64,000 nucleotides of DNA from an uncultured Bacteroides sp. (GTDB taxonomy: Bacteria; Bacteroidota; Bacteroidia; Bacteroidales; UBA932): assembly GCA_945874355.1 (NCBI GenBank), contig CAMCGB010000007.1, positions 1-64,000 on the forward strand. The letters are read 5' to 3'. Below, piece by piece: positions 15,647-23,584 of the stretch; within the stretch, counting starts at the first letter, position 1, and every line of letters starts with the position of its first letter. A program made the position numbers and the translations under genes. The notes beneath the pieces were generated by a model. The model had not been told where the DNA came from, did not search any database, and worked only from the letters and a program-made list of their open reading frames with translations.

Positions 15647-18457
15647 ATGAAAATTAAACATATATTCGTTTTGGCTCTCGGAGCTGCCTTCTGCCTTTCG
15701 GCCTATGCGCAGGAAGGTGCTGCGAAGGCGGGTGACTTCGAGAAAAGGGTCATCGACACCGGTGACCACGCCGAACTGACTATGGAGGAGATGACAGCCG
15801 CCGTCAGCGTGATTACATCCGCCGATCTGGACAGGCGCACTTCCAAGAACGTCGGTTCAAGTATGCTCGGTCAGGGACTGGGACTTATCTCGCTCCAGAA
15901 CGGAGGCCTTTACGCAAGCCAGAATCCTACCTTCTATGTCAGAGGTCTTCAGACTCTGAACGGGAACACCGCTCCCCTGATTCTTGTGGACGGCATAGAA
16001 AGGGACATCACCAGCATCAGCGCAGAAGAGGTCGAGAGCGTATTCATCCTCAAGGATGCAGCCGCTACCGCCCTCTATGGATACAAGGGCATCAACGGAG
16101 CCATACAGATCAAGACCAAGAGGGGCGAGTACAACACCCGCAAGGTCAAGTTCAGCTATGACCACCAGTTCAATTCCCTTCTGAACAAGCCCAAGTTCGT
16201 GGACGGATACACCTACGGACTTGCCTTGAACGAGGCCAGAGCAAACGACGGACTCGGCGCATACTACAGCTCCGATGAGCTTAATGCCCTCCAGTCAGGA
16301 GCATATCCCGACCTCTATCCCAGCGTAAACTGGGTGGACGAGACCTTCCGCAACACCGCTTCGACCGACAATTTCAATGTCGAGTTCAGCGGCGGAGAAG
16401 GCAGGCTTCGCTACTTTGCAATGCTCGACTTGATTTCCGACAAGGGTTTCATCAAGAACGCAAAGGCCAATGAAGGCTACAGCACCCAGGATATGTACGT
16501 AAGGGGCAATATGCGCCTCAATATGGACATCGACCTCACCCCTACGACCGACATCAGCGTGAACGTGCTCGGAATGTTGATGGAAAACAGCCGCCCCGGC
16601 TCGAACGTTGACATCTGGAATATGGTCTATACCGTTCCTTCCGCAGCCTTCCCCGTAAAGAGCAGCGACGGAGTGTGGGCCGGCAGCGACACCTGGGACG
16701 GCACTCTCAACCCCGTTGCCCAGACCACCGGAGCAGCCTACTACAAGAACCACAACAAGCTGCTGTTCACCGACCTTACCATCAAGCAGGATTTGAGCAT
16801 CCTGACCAAGGGCCTGAGTGCCTTTGTAAGGGTAGGTTACGACAACATCTCGAACATCTACGAGAACCACAGCAAGACCTACATCTATAAGGTGTCAACT
16901 CCTTCCTGGAGCGCAGGCGCAAGCGAGCCCACCAGAGTGGACAAGACTTACGGTTCCGACTCCGAGATGGGATCTTCCGCCGGCACAAACTCATTCAGCC
17001 GCAGGGCTCACGTCGATGCAGGTGCCAGCTACAAGGCTACATTCGGAAAGCACAGCATCAACTCGCAGCTCAATTGGGACTACGAGTACTACGATGTGAA
17101 CGGCATCAACAACACCCTTTACCGCCAGAACATCAGCCTCTGGGGGCACTACGGATACGACGGCAGGTACTTTGCTGACCTCGCCCTTGTGGAGAGCGGT
17201 TCCAACAGGCTTGCCCCCGGCACCAAGTGGAGTTTCTCACCTACCGTATCTGCCGCTTGGGTACTCTCTTCCGAGGAGTGGCTCAAGAACAGCAGCTGGG
17301 TTGATTTCCTCAAGCTCAGGGCTTCTGCGGGCATCCTGAACGCAGACTTCCTGCCCGATGATGTATGGACATACTACGCACAGCAGTACTCCACCAGCGG
17401 AGGAACCTATCCTTTCAACAGCAGCTTCGGATCCGAATTCGGACGCACCTATCTGGGACAGCTGGCCACCGCCAACCCTGCCCACGAGAAGGCATACAAG
17501 TACAATGTCGGAATCGACGCCCGCCTGTGGCAGGGACTCACCCTGACTGCCGACGCCTACTATCAGAGGCGCAGCGACATCTGGGTTCTCTCTGACGGTA
17601 AGTACACCGACGTTGTCGGCAAGACCGCTCCCTATGAGAACGGAGGTATCGTGGACAGCTACGGATTCGAACTCGGAGCCGACTACACCCGCCGCATCGG
17701 AGCAACCACAATCAACTTCGGAGGCAACTTCAACTTCAACAGGAGCAAGATCATCGATATGCTTGAAGAGCCCCGCCTGTATGACAACCTCATCCAGACC
17801 GGCAACAGAGTGAGCCAGCTCTATGGTCTGAAGGCCATCGGATACTTCAAGGACGAAGCAGACATCGCCGCCAGCAAGCCCCAGACCTTCACTACCGTAA
17901 GGCCCGGTGACATCAAGTACGAGGATGTGAACAATGACGGAGTAATCGACAGCAACGATACTGTTCCCATCGGATACAGCACCGTAAGCCCTGAGATTTT
18001 CTTCAATTTCCACCTCGGAGCCGAGTGGAAGGGATTGGGATTCTACGCCCTCTTCCAGGGAGCCGCCAACTACAGCGCAATGCTGCTGACCAAGGGTATG
18101 TACAAGCCTCTGGTTGACAACACCAACATTTCGCAGTACTACTACGACAACCGCTGGACCCCCAACCATCAGGATGCCCTGTTCCCCAGGCTGAGCAGCC
18201 AGAGCAACACGAACAACTACCGCAACAACACCGTGTTCCTCGCAGACCGCTCATTCCTCAAACTGCGCAACATCGAGCTTTACTACAACCTGCCCCAGAA
18301 TCTTCTCCAGAAGACCAAATTCATCCAGGGAGCAAAGCTCTATGTCAGCGGACAAGATCTGTTCTGCTGGGACAAGATGCCTGTCAGCGACGCCGAAGCC
18401 TTTGGCACCGGCCAGCTGTTCAGCAGTGTTGTCCTCGGCTTGAGAATGTCTTTCTAA
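15647..18457 (+). CDS. SusC-type TonB-dependent transporter (second pair)
   Basis: 936 residues with signal peptide MKIKHIFVLALGAAFCLSAYAQ. Unlike the first SusC it lacks the N-terminal carboxypeptidase-like beta-sandwich. After about 30 residues it goes straight to a plug (SSMLGQGLGLISLQNGG, VRGLQTLNGNTAPLILVDGIER, VESVFILKDAAATALYGYKGINGAIQIKTKRG) and the barrel. It follows the first SusD by 24 bases with no promoter in between, so it is co-transcribed. The two SusC proteins are clearly diverged, so this is not a recent duplication; the pair probably takes up a related or sequentially processed substrate. Confidence 0.95.
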   Translation: MKIKHIFVLALGAAFCLSAYAQEGAAKAGDFEKRVIDTGDHAELTMEEMTAAVSVITSADLDRRTSKNVGSSMLGQGLGLISLQNGGLYASQNPTFYVRGLQTLNGNTAPLILVDGIERDITSISAEEVESVFILKDAAATALYGYKGINGAIQIKTKRGEYNTRKVKFSYDHQFNSLLNKPKFVDGYTYGLALNEARANDGLGAYYSSDELNALQSGAYPDLYPSVNWVDETFRNTASTDNFNVEFSGGEGRLRYFAMLDLISDKGFIKNAKANEGYSTQDMYVRGNMRLNMDIDLTPTTDISVNVLGMLMENSRPGSNVDIWNMVYTVPSAAFPVKSSDGVWAGSDTWDGTLNPVAQTTGAAYYKNHNKLLFTDLTIKQDLSILTKGLSAFVRVGYDNISNIYENHSKTYIYKVSTPSWSAGASEPTRVDKTYGSDSEMGSSAGTNSFSRRAHVDAGASYKATFGKHSINSQLNWDYEYYDVNGINNTLYRQNISLWGHYGYDGRYFADLALVESGSNRLAPGTKWSFSPTVSAAWVLSSEEWLKNSSWVDFLKLRASAGILNADFLPDDVWTYYAQQYSTSGGTYPFNSSFGSEFGRTYLGQLATANPAHEKAYKYNVGIDARLWQGLTLTADAYYQRRSDIWVLSDGKYTDVVGKTAPYENGGIVDSYGFELGADYTRRIGATTINFGGNFNFNRSKIIDMLEEPRLYDNLIQTGNRVSQLYGLKAIGYFKDEADIAASKPQTFTTVRPGDIKYEDVNNDGVIDSNDTVPIGYSTVSPEIFFNFHLGAEWKGLGFYALFQGAANYSAMLLTKGMYKPLVDNTNISQYYYDNRWTPNHQDALFPRLSSQSNTNNYRNNTVFLADRSFLKLRNIELYYNLPQNLLQKTKFIQGAKLYVSGQDLFCWDKMPVSDAEAFGTGQLFSSVVLGLRMSF

Positions 18458-18473
18458 CGAAAACGCAGAAGAT

Positions 18474-20192
18474 ATGAAAAGATACATTATACTTGCCTCA
18501 ATTGCAGTCATCTTCGCCGCTTCCTGCAGCAAGCAGATGAACTACAACGAGTACAACATCTACGATAAAGACTATATTGCGCTGAACTTCGGCAATGTAG
18601 GCGGTTTTATGACCGACATCTACAACACTGTCGAGTACGACTTCGGCAACTACAGCTCCGGCGCAATGCTCGCTTCGGCTTCGGACGAAAGCAAATACAG
18701 CATTATGGGCAACGCCATAGAGGACTTCTATAACGGAGCCTGGAGCCCCAGCAACCCCAAGGCCAACACCTGGAAGAATATGTATGCCGGAATCGCTACC
18801 TGCAACACCGTTCTTACCGAGATGCAGGGTCTGGACTTCGAAGAGCTCAAGCTCAACGACGACTACATCCAGCAGATGCACCGCTACGAGAACTACCAGT
18901 ACGAGTGCCGCTTTATGAGGGCTTTCTTCTACTTCACCCTGGCCCGCCAGTACGGTGGTGTTCCCATCGTGGGCGAGACTATGAGCGCAGAAGAGATCAA
19001 TGTCCTTTCCCGCAGCAGCTCCGACCAGGTGTTCAAGTACATTCTCGACGAGTGCAATGCCATCAAGGACAAGATTATAGAGAACTACGCAGATCTCGGG
19101 GACTATGCTCTCGGCACCCCTGAGAACGGTAGGGCCGACAAGCTTGCAGTCCTCGCTCTGAGGGCAAAGGCAGCCCTGTACTGGGCAAGCCCCCTGTTCA
19201 ACCCTTCGTCTGACAAGGAGCGCTACCATACCGCAGCCACCTACTACAAGGAGCTCATCGCCGAGTGCGAAAAGAGAGGTATGGACCTGGCAGCCAGCTA
19301 CGAAAGTCTCTGGGCCACCACCAACTACTCCGACGCGAAGATTACTAAGGAAATCATCTTTGCCCGCAGGTACTTCTCCTCAACCAACGGTGACCATCTT
19401 GTGGAAAGCAACAACTACCCTGTAGGTATAGAGGGAGGAAACGGCGGAAACTGCCCTACGCAGAACCTTGTGGACGCCTACGATATGCTCAACGGAAAGG
19501 GCATTTTCGAGGCAGGCAGCGGCTATGACGAAAAGAATCCTTACGAGGGACGCGACCCCAGACTTGCGATGACAGTTGCCACCAACGGCAGCCAGTGGCC
19601 TACCTACTCCGGAGCACCCAAGCTTCAGACCTATGTGGGCGGCGCCAACGGACAGCCTATTGCAGGAGCCACCACCACCGGTTACTACCTCAAGAAGCTC
19701 TGCCACGGAGCGATTTCGCTCGCCGCAAACAGCAAGTATAAGAACGACTACCACTCTTATGTCATCTTCCGTCTTGGAGGAGCTTGGCTTGACTACGCCG
19801 AGGCTCTGTTCAAGTATCTCGGAAGCGCAGATGCAACATCTTCAGAGTTCCCCGTTTCTGCACGCGAAGCCGCCAGCAAGACCAGGACAAGAGCAGGTAT
19901 GCCTCCGTTCGACAGCGGAATGTCCAACACCGCTTTCTGGGAGAAATACCAGAAGGAGAGAATGGTCGAGCTCGCATTTGAGGGCCACCGTTTCTGGGAC
20001 GTTCGCCGCTGGAAAGAGGCTGACAAGTTCTTCACCTCCATCACAAGTATGGAGATTACCAAGACTGACGCAGGTTTCAACTACAAGCGCACTACCGAAA
20101 GCAGGAAGTGGGACGACAAGATGTATCTCTTCCCTATCCCTGTTACCGAGAGGATGAAAAACCCCAACCTGGAGCAGAATCCGGGATGGTGA
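18474..20192 (+). CDS. SusD-type surface binding lipoprotein (second pair)
   Basis: 572 residues. Signal MKRYIILASIAVIFAASC with lipidated Cys18. Family features: NTWKNMYAGIATCNTVLTEM, RFMRAFFYFTLARQYGGVPIV, WLDYAEALFKYLG, KTRTRAGMPPF, ERMVELAFEGHRFWDVRRWKEAD, and the ending PVTERMKNPNLEQNPGW. It starts 16 bases after its SusC and is the last gene of the operon, followed by a perfect hairpin at 20218-20243. It is the presumed substrate-capturing lid for the second transporter. Confidence 0.96.
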   Translation: MKRYIILASIAVIFAASCSKQMNYNEYNIYDKDYIALNFGNVGGFMTDIYNTVEYDFGNYSSGAMLASASDESKYSIMGNAIEDFYNGAWSPSNPKANTWKNMYAGIATCNTVLTEMQGLDFEELKLNDDYIQQMHRYENYQYECRFMRAFFYFTLARQYGGVPIVGETMSAEEINVLSRSSSDQVFKYILDECNAIKDKIIENYADLGDYALGTPENGRADKLAVLALRAKAALYWASPLFNPSSDKERYHTAATYYKELIAECEKRGMDLAASYESLWATTNYSDAKITKEIIFARRYFSSTNGDHLVESNNYPVGIEGGNGGNCPTQNLVDAYDMLNGKGIFEAGSGYDEKNPYEGRDPRLAMTVATNGSQWPTYSGAPKLQTYVGGANGQPIAGATTTGYYLKKLCHGAISLAANSKYKNDYHSYVIFRLGGAWLDYAEALFKYLGSADATSSEFPVSAREAASKTRTRAGMPPFDSGMSNTAFWEKYQKERMVELAFEGHRFWDVRRWKEADKFFTSITSMEITKTDAGFNYKRTTESRKWDDKMYLFPIPVTERMKNPNLEQNPGW

Positions 20193-20217
20193 TGCATAGG
20201 TTATTATAATATGTGGG

Positions 20218-20243
20218 AAGGGCTGGCCGATTGGCCAGCCCTT
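20218..20243. terminator. Hairpin between the SusCD operon and the SulP gene
   Basis: Perfect stem AAGGGCTGGCC / GGCCAGCCCTT with a GATT loop, between the stop at 20192 and the convergent stop at 20271. The plus strand continues with a short T-containing stretch (GGCGTTTCTAT), so it most likely terminates the SusCD transcript and may serve both directions. Confidence 0.75.
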
Positions 20244-20270
20244 GGCGTTTCTATATATGCAGGGAGAATT

Positions 20271-21965
20271 CTATTTCGCGCTGTCTGCCAGACTGTTGGC
20301 AGCTTCGAGGGCGGGGAAGATATTGGGATAGATGTTTTCCTTTCCTATCTTTGAGTCCACTCCGAACTTATGGAGGGTCGAAAGCACTGAATCGTTGACT
20401 CCACTCAGCAGCACCTTCACTCCCCTCTTATGGGCCATATCTATAAGGTTGCCCAGGTTCCTTACTCCCGTTGAGTCTATGAAGGGCACCTTGCGCATAC
20501 GGATGATACGCACAGCGGTGTCCTTATTGCGCCTCTCGAACTGCTCCGAACGGCTGGCAAGACCGAAGAAGTAGGGCCCGTTGATCTCGTAAACCTCAAC
20601 TCCCTTATGGATGTCGAGCATCTCGATGTCGTCCTTGGATGCAAGTTCATCGTCTTCGGTGGCCGCAATCCTATCGTTGTCAATAACTTCGATAGAGGAA
20701 CTCTGCATCATGCGGCGCACGAACATCACGATGGCCAGCACGATGCCCACTTCTATACCCACGGTAAGATCAACGATTACGGTAAGAAAGAAGGTGATGA
20801 GAAGCACGGCGATGTCCGCCTTGTCGCCGCGCAGCAGATAGCGGAAACTCCGCCACTCGCTCATATTCCAGGCCACGACTACAAGTATTGCGGCGAGGCA
20901 GCCAAGAGGGATATACACGGCGTAAGGCATCAGGAAGAGATAGATGAGCAGCAGCACCACTGCGTGAACTATACCTGCGACCGAAGTGCGTGCGCCGTTG
21001 TTGATGCTGGCCATAGTTCTGGCAAGCGCTCCCGTAGCGGGAATACCCCCGAAGAGAGGGGTTATGATGTTGGCTATTCCCTGGCCTATGAGCTCGGTAT
21101 TGGAGTCGTGCTGCTTGCCGGTGACTCCGTCAGCGACCATTGCGGCCAGAAGGCTCTCGATGGCGCAGAGGATGGCGATGGTGAATGCGGGCGAAACCAG
21201 GTTTTTGACGGTGTTGAAATCCATCGCGGGTGCTACCGGCTTGGGAAGGGGCAGGCCCTCGGCGAGCTCGGGGAATTTGCTGCCTATGGTCGCGAACTGG
21301 ACAACGCCGCATTTTGAAAGGACCACCGATACGGCTGTGCCCACAATCAGGGCTATGAGCGAGCCGGGTATCTTTTTGAAGCCCCAGCGGTTCCAGGCTA
21401 TGATGACAAGCAGGCAGCCGAAGCTCAAGGCGGTCTCAGTCAGCGAGATGGAGCCGAGATTGCTCAGATAGCAGCCCCACTCGGGGATGAAGCCCGAAGG
21501 GACGGTGATGCCGCTGAAGCCGAAGAAATCCTTCATCTGGGTGGAGAAAATGGTAAGGGCTATACCGCTTGTAAATCCAACCACGATTGGATAGGGGATG
21601 AATTTGAAGACTGCTCCGAGTTTGCATACTCCCATAGCTATCAGGATGATACCGGCCATTATGGTGGCTATCGTAAGGCCCTGGATGCCGTACTGGGCGA
21701 CAATCGAGGAGACAATTACGATGAATGCTCCGGTGGGGCCTCCTATAAGGAAGCGGGAGCCGCCGAAGACGGACACGAGAAAACCAGCGACTATGGCTGT
21801 AATTAGGCCCTGCTGGGGGCTCACTCCGCTGGCTATACCGAAAGCGATGGCAAGGGGGAGGGCGATGATGCCGACCACTACTCCGGCAATCAGGTCTGCG
21901 ACGAAACGCTCACGGTTGTACCTCCCTTTTTTGAAAAGGTGGAAAAATTTAGGTGAGAATACCAT
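20271..21965 (-). CDS. SulP-family anion transporter with STAS domain
   Basis: 564 residues. The N-terminal part (about 1-420) has the SulP arrangement of 14 mostly short membrane segments. Family motifs: ADLIAGVVVGIIALPLAIAFGIASG, GGPTGAFIVIVSSIV, IGQGIANIITPLFGGIPATGALARTMASINNGARTSVAGI (split across residues about 285-330). The cytoplasmic STAS domain (about 455-555) contains VPFIDSTGVRNL, with the Ser that is phosphorylated in anti-sigma antagonists. SulP proteins carry sulfate, bicarbonate, chloride or dicarboxylates; the substrate cannot be told here. A putative sulfate exporter begins at 63803 but is not linked to it. The leader contains a perfect palindrome. Confidence 0.93.
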   Translation of the reverse strand: MVFSPKFFHLFKKGRYNRERFVADLIAGVVVGIIALPLAIAFGIASGVSPQQGLITAIVAGFLVSVFGGSRFLIGGPTGAFIVIVSSIVAQYGIQGLTIATIMAGIILIAMGVCKLGAVFKFIPYPIVVGFTSGIALTIFSTQMKDFFGFSGITVPSGFIPEWGCYLSNLGSISLTETALSFGCLLVIIAWNRWGFKKIPGSLIALIVGTAVSVVLSKCGVVQFATIGSKFPELAEGLPLPKPVAPAMDFNTVKNLVSPAFTIAILCAIESLLAAMVADGVTGKQHDSNTELIGQGIANIITPLFGGIPATGALARTMASINNGARTSVAGIVHAVVLLLIYLFLMPYAVYIPLGCLAAILVVVAWNMSEWRSFRYLLRGDKADIAVLLITFFLTVIVDLTVGIEVGIVLAIVMFVRRMMQSSSIEVIDNDRIAATEDDELASKDDIEMLDIHKGVEVYEINGPYFFGLASRSEQFERRNKDTAVRIIRMRKVPFIDSTGVRNLGNLIDMAHKRGVKVLLSGVNDSVLSTLHKFGVDSKIGKENIYPNIFPALEAANSLADSAK

Positions 21966-21983
21966 AACACTACTAACTCTTTG

Positions 21984-22019
21984 GCCCGACGGTCGGGCTC
22001 TATTCAGGCTGCGAAGTTA
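21984..22019 (-). promoter_or_regulatory. SulP leader: -7-like box and palindrome
   Basis: On the minus strand TAACTTCG (22012-22019, one mismatch to TAnnTTTG) is followed about a dozen bases later by GCCCGAC-C-GTCGGGC (21984-21998), a perfect 7-base inverted repeat around one base, about 20 bases before the ATG. It may be an operator or a short leader hairpin masking the ribosome entry region. Confidence 0.4.
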
Positions 22020-22070
22020 ATAAATAATTTTAATAACACAAGCGGCAGCGGGTTTTATGCTGCAGTCGAC

Positions 22071-22099
22071 AAAAAAAAGGCTGACTTGAAAAGCCAGCC
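22071..22099 (-). terminator. Intrinsic terminator of the OmpA lipoprotein gene
   Basis: On the minus strand GGCTGGCTT-TTC-AAGTCAGCC (nine pairs, one G-T) is followed directly by eight Ts. This is the canonical layout and lies 58 bases after the stop of the gene at 22157-22858. Confidence 0.9.
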
Positions 22100-22156
22100 C
22101 GGAGTCTATTTCGGAACCTGAAAAACAAGTTGCTCCAGATTCTTGATTCTGAAAGA

Positions 22157-22858
22157 CTAAAGATTGCCGTTCTCGGCAGCCTTGATCATATTCTCGTTGG
22201 CAGTCACATACACCTCCACGCGACGGTTCTTGGCCCTGCCCTCAGCGGTATCGTTGTCTGCCACGGGATTGTTGAAGCTCTTGCCCTCAGAATGGATGCG
22301 CGAAGCGTTGATGCCCCTTGACTCCAGATACGAAGCCACGCTCTGGGCTCTCTGGAGGGAAATCCTCTCATTGACAGAAGCGCTGCCGGTGTTGTCGGTG
22401 TGGCCGTAGATGGTGATATCGGTGTCCTGCAGGTCCTTCATCTGAGTTGCGAAGGTAGCGAGCTGGTTCTTGGCTGCTGCAGAAAGAGTGGTGCCGTTGG
22501 TAGGGAAGAGGATTCCGCTCTCGAATGTGACCTTGATGGCCTGCAGACCGTTCACGTCAGTGATGGTCTCCACCTGGGCGTTCTCCATCTCCTTTGCCAG
22601 TGCGGCTGCCTTCTCGTCCATCTTTTTGCCGATGACGGCACCAGTACCGGCTCCTACAGCCGAACCGATGGCGGCTCCGATGGCAGCACCCTTCCCGTCC
22701 TTGCCTATGAGGGCTCCGATTCCGGCTCCGATGGCGGCTCCGGCTCCGGTACCGATAAGGGCATCCTTCTGGGCGTTATTGAGTGACTTCAAGGTTCCGC
22801 AGGAAGTGGGAGCGAGAACCATAATGCAAGTTGCGATAATGATAGATACTTTTTTCAT
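22157..22858 (-). CDS. Glycine-zipper OmpA-family lipoprotein
   Basis: 233 residues. The lipoprotein signal MKKVSIIIATCIMVLAPTSC gives lipidated Cys20. Residues about 36-90 form a glycine zipper (GTGAGAAIGAGIGALIG, then GAAIGAAIGSAVGAGTGAVIG), a membrane-inserting Gly/Ala-rich motif. An OmpA-like peptidoglycan-binding domain covers about 115-220, with YGHTDNTGS, LQRAQSVASYL and GRAKNRRVEV carrying the conserved Asp and Arg that hold diaminopimelate. It ties the outer membrane to the cell wall. It is monocistronic, with its own promoter at 22885 and a strong terminator. Confidence 0.92.
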   Translation of the reverse strand: MKKVSIIIATCIMVLAPTSCGTLKSLNNAQKDALIGTGAGAAIGAGIGALIGKDGKGAAIGAAIGSAVGAGTGAVIGKKMDEKAAALAKEMENAQVETITDVNGLQAIKVTFESGILFPTNGTTLSAAAKNQLATFATQMKDLQDTDITIYGHTDNTGSASVNERISLQRAQSVASYLESRGINASRIHSEGKSFNNPVADNDTAEGRAKNRRVEVYVTANENMIKAAENGNL

Positions 22859-22884
22859 TGTTTGTAATTCTTGATGTTGGTTTG

Positions 22885-22892
22885 CAAAGATA
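22885..22892 (-). promoter_or_regulatory. -7 promoter box of the OmpA lipoprotein
   Basis: Minus-strand TATCTTTG, a perfect TAnnTTTG, 26 bases upstream of the ATG at 22858. Confidence 0.65.
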
Positions 22893-22934
22893 AGACTTTT
22901 TCTTTCTAAATTTGGAATTCAATCCATATCGGCA

Positions 22935-23516
22935 ATGAAACTGCTCTTTATTCACGGACTGGCCTCCAGCGGTCGCTACAAGATGGCCTCCTCGCTGCGT
23001 ATCCTTCTAAAAGGCTGGGAGATTATCTCTCCCGATGTGCCGATTGAACCCCAGCAGGCCCTGACAATGCTCCGCTCCATCTGCGAAACGCAGCAGATTG
23101 ACCTTGTCGTAGGTCTGTCGCTCGGCGGCTACTGGGCCCAGAAACTAAGAGGCTACCGCAAGATACTGGTCAATCCCGACTTTCACGTAAGCTCTCTTCT
23201 GGAAAGTATGAAGGGAGAGGTGAAATACCTCAGCCCCCGCGAGGACGGAAGCGAGAGTTTTACTATAGACGACGACATCTGCCGCGGCTATAAAGAGCTG
23301 GAAAAGACCCAGTTCGACTCGCTTGACAGCGAAGAGATTGCCCTTACCCGAGGCCTTTTCGCCCTGGACGACGAGCTGGTGCATTGCGGAAAGGAGTTCG
23401 AAGCCCACTACCCTTCCCGCGGGACAGACTACCCCGGAAAGCACCTTCCCGTGTTCCCCGAGCTGAAAAAATATCTGATACCCGTAATAAACGAATTGGT
23501 CGCAGACACAAAATAA
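22935..23516 (+). CDS. YqiA/YcfP-like alpha/beta hydrolase
   Basis: 193 residues. FIHGLASSGRYKMA at the start, the nucleophile elbow GLSLGGYWAQ (Ser at about 63) and the late DYPGKHLPVFPEL (catalytic His) give the Ser-Asp-His layout of the small UPF0227 esterases (E. coli YqiA). The likely Asp is in LFALDDELVH. These enzymes hydrolyse short acyl esters in vitro; the physiological substrate is unknown. The gene lies alone between the OmpA lipoprotein (divergent) and gltB, with a 68-base gap to the latter. Confidence 0.85.
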   Translation: MKLLFIHGLASSGRYKMASSLRILLKGWEIISPDVPIEPQQALTMLRSICETQQIDLVVGLSLGGYWAQKLRGYRKILVNPDFHVSSLLESMKGEVKYLSPREDGSESFTIDDDICRGYKELEKTQFDSLDSEEIALTRGLFALDDELVHCGKEFEAHYPSRGTDYPGKHLPVFPELKKYLIPVINELVADTK

Positions 23517-23584
23517 TTCCAAAAATTTTTCTAACTTGCCACCCGGTCGGCGAAAAACCGACAAGGTATAGTTAGTATGTGCTT

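Noticed and set aside
23541..23562. Small stem GTCGG...CCGAC upstream of gltB considered as a riboswitch or attenuator
   Set aside because: Only five pairs, no expression platform or T-run; too weak to call.
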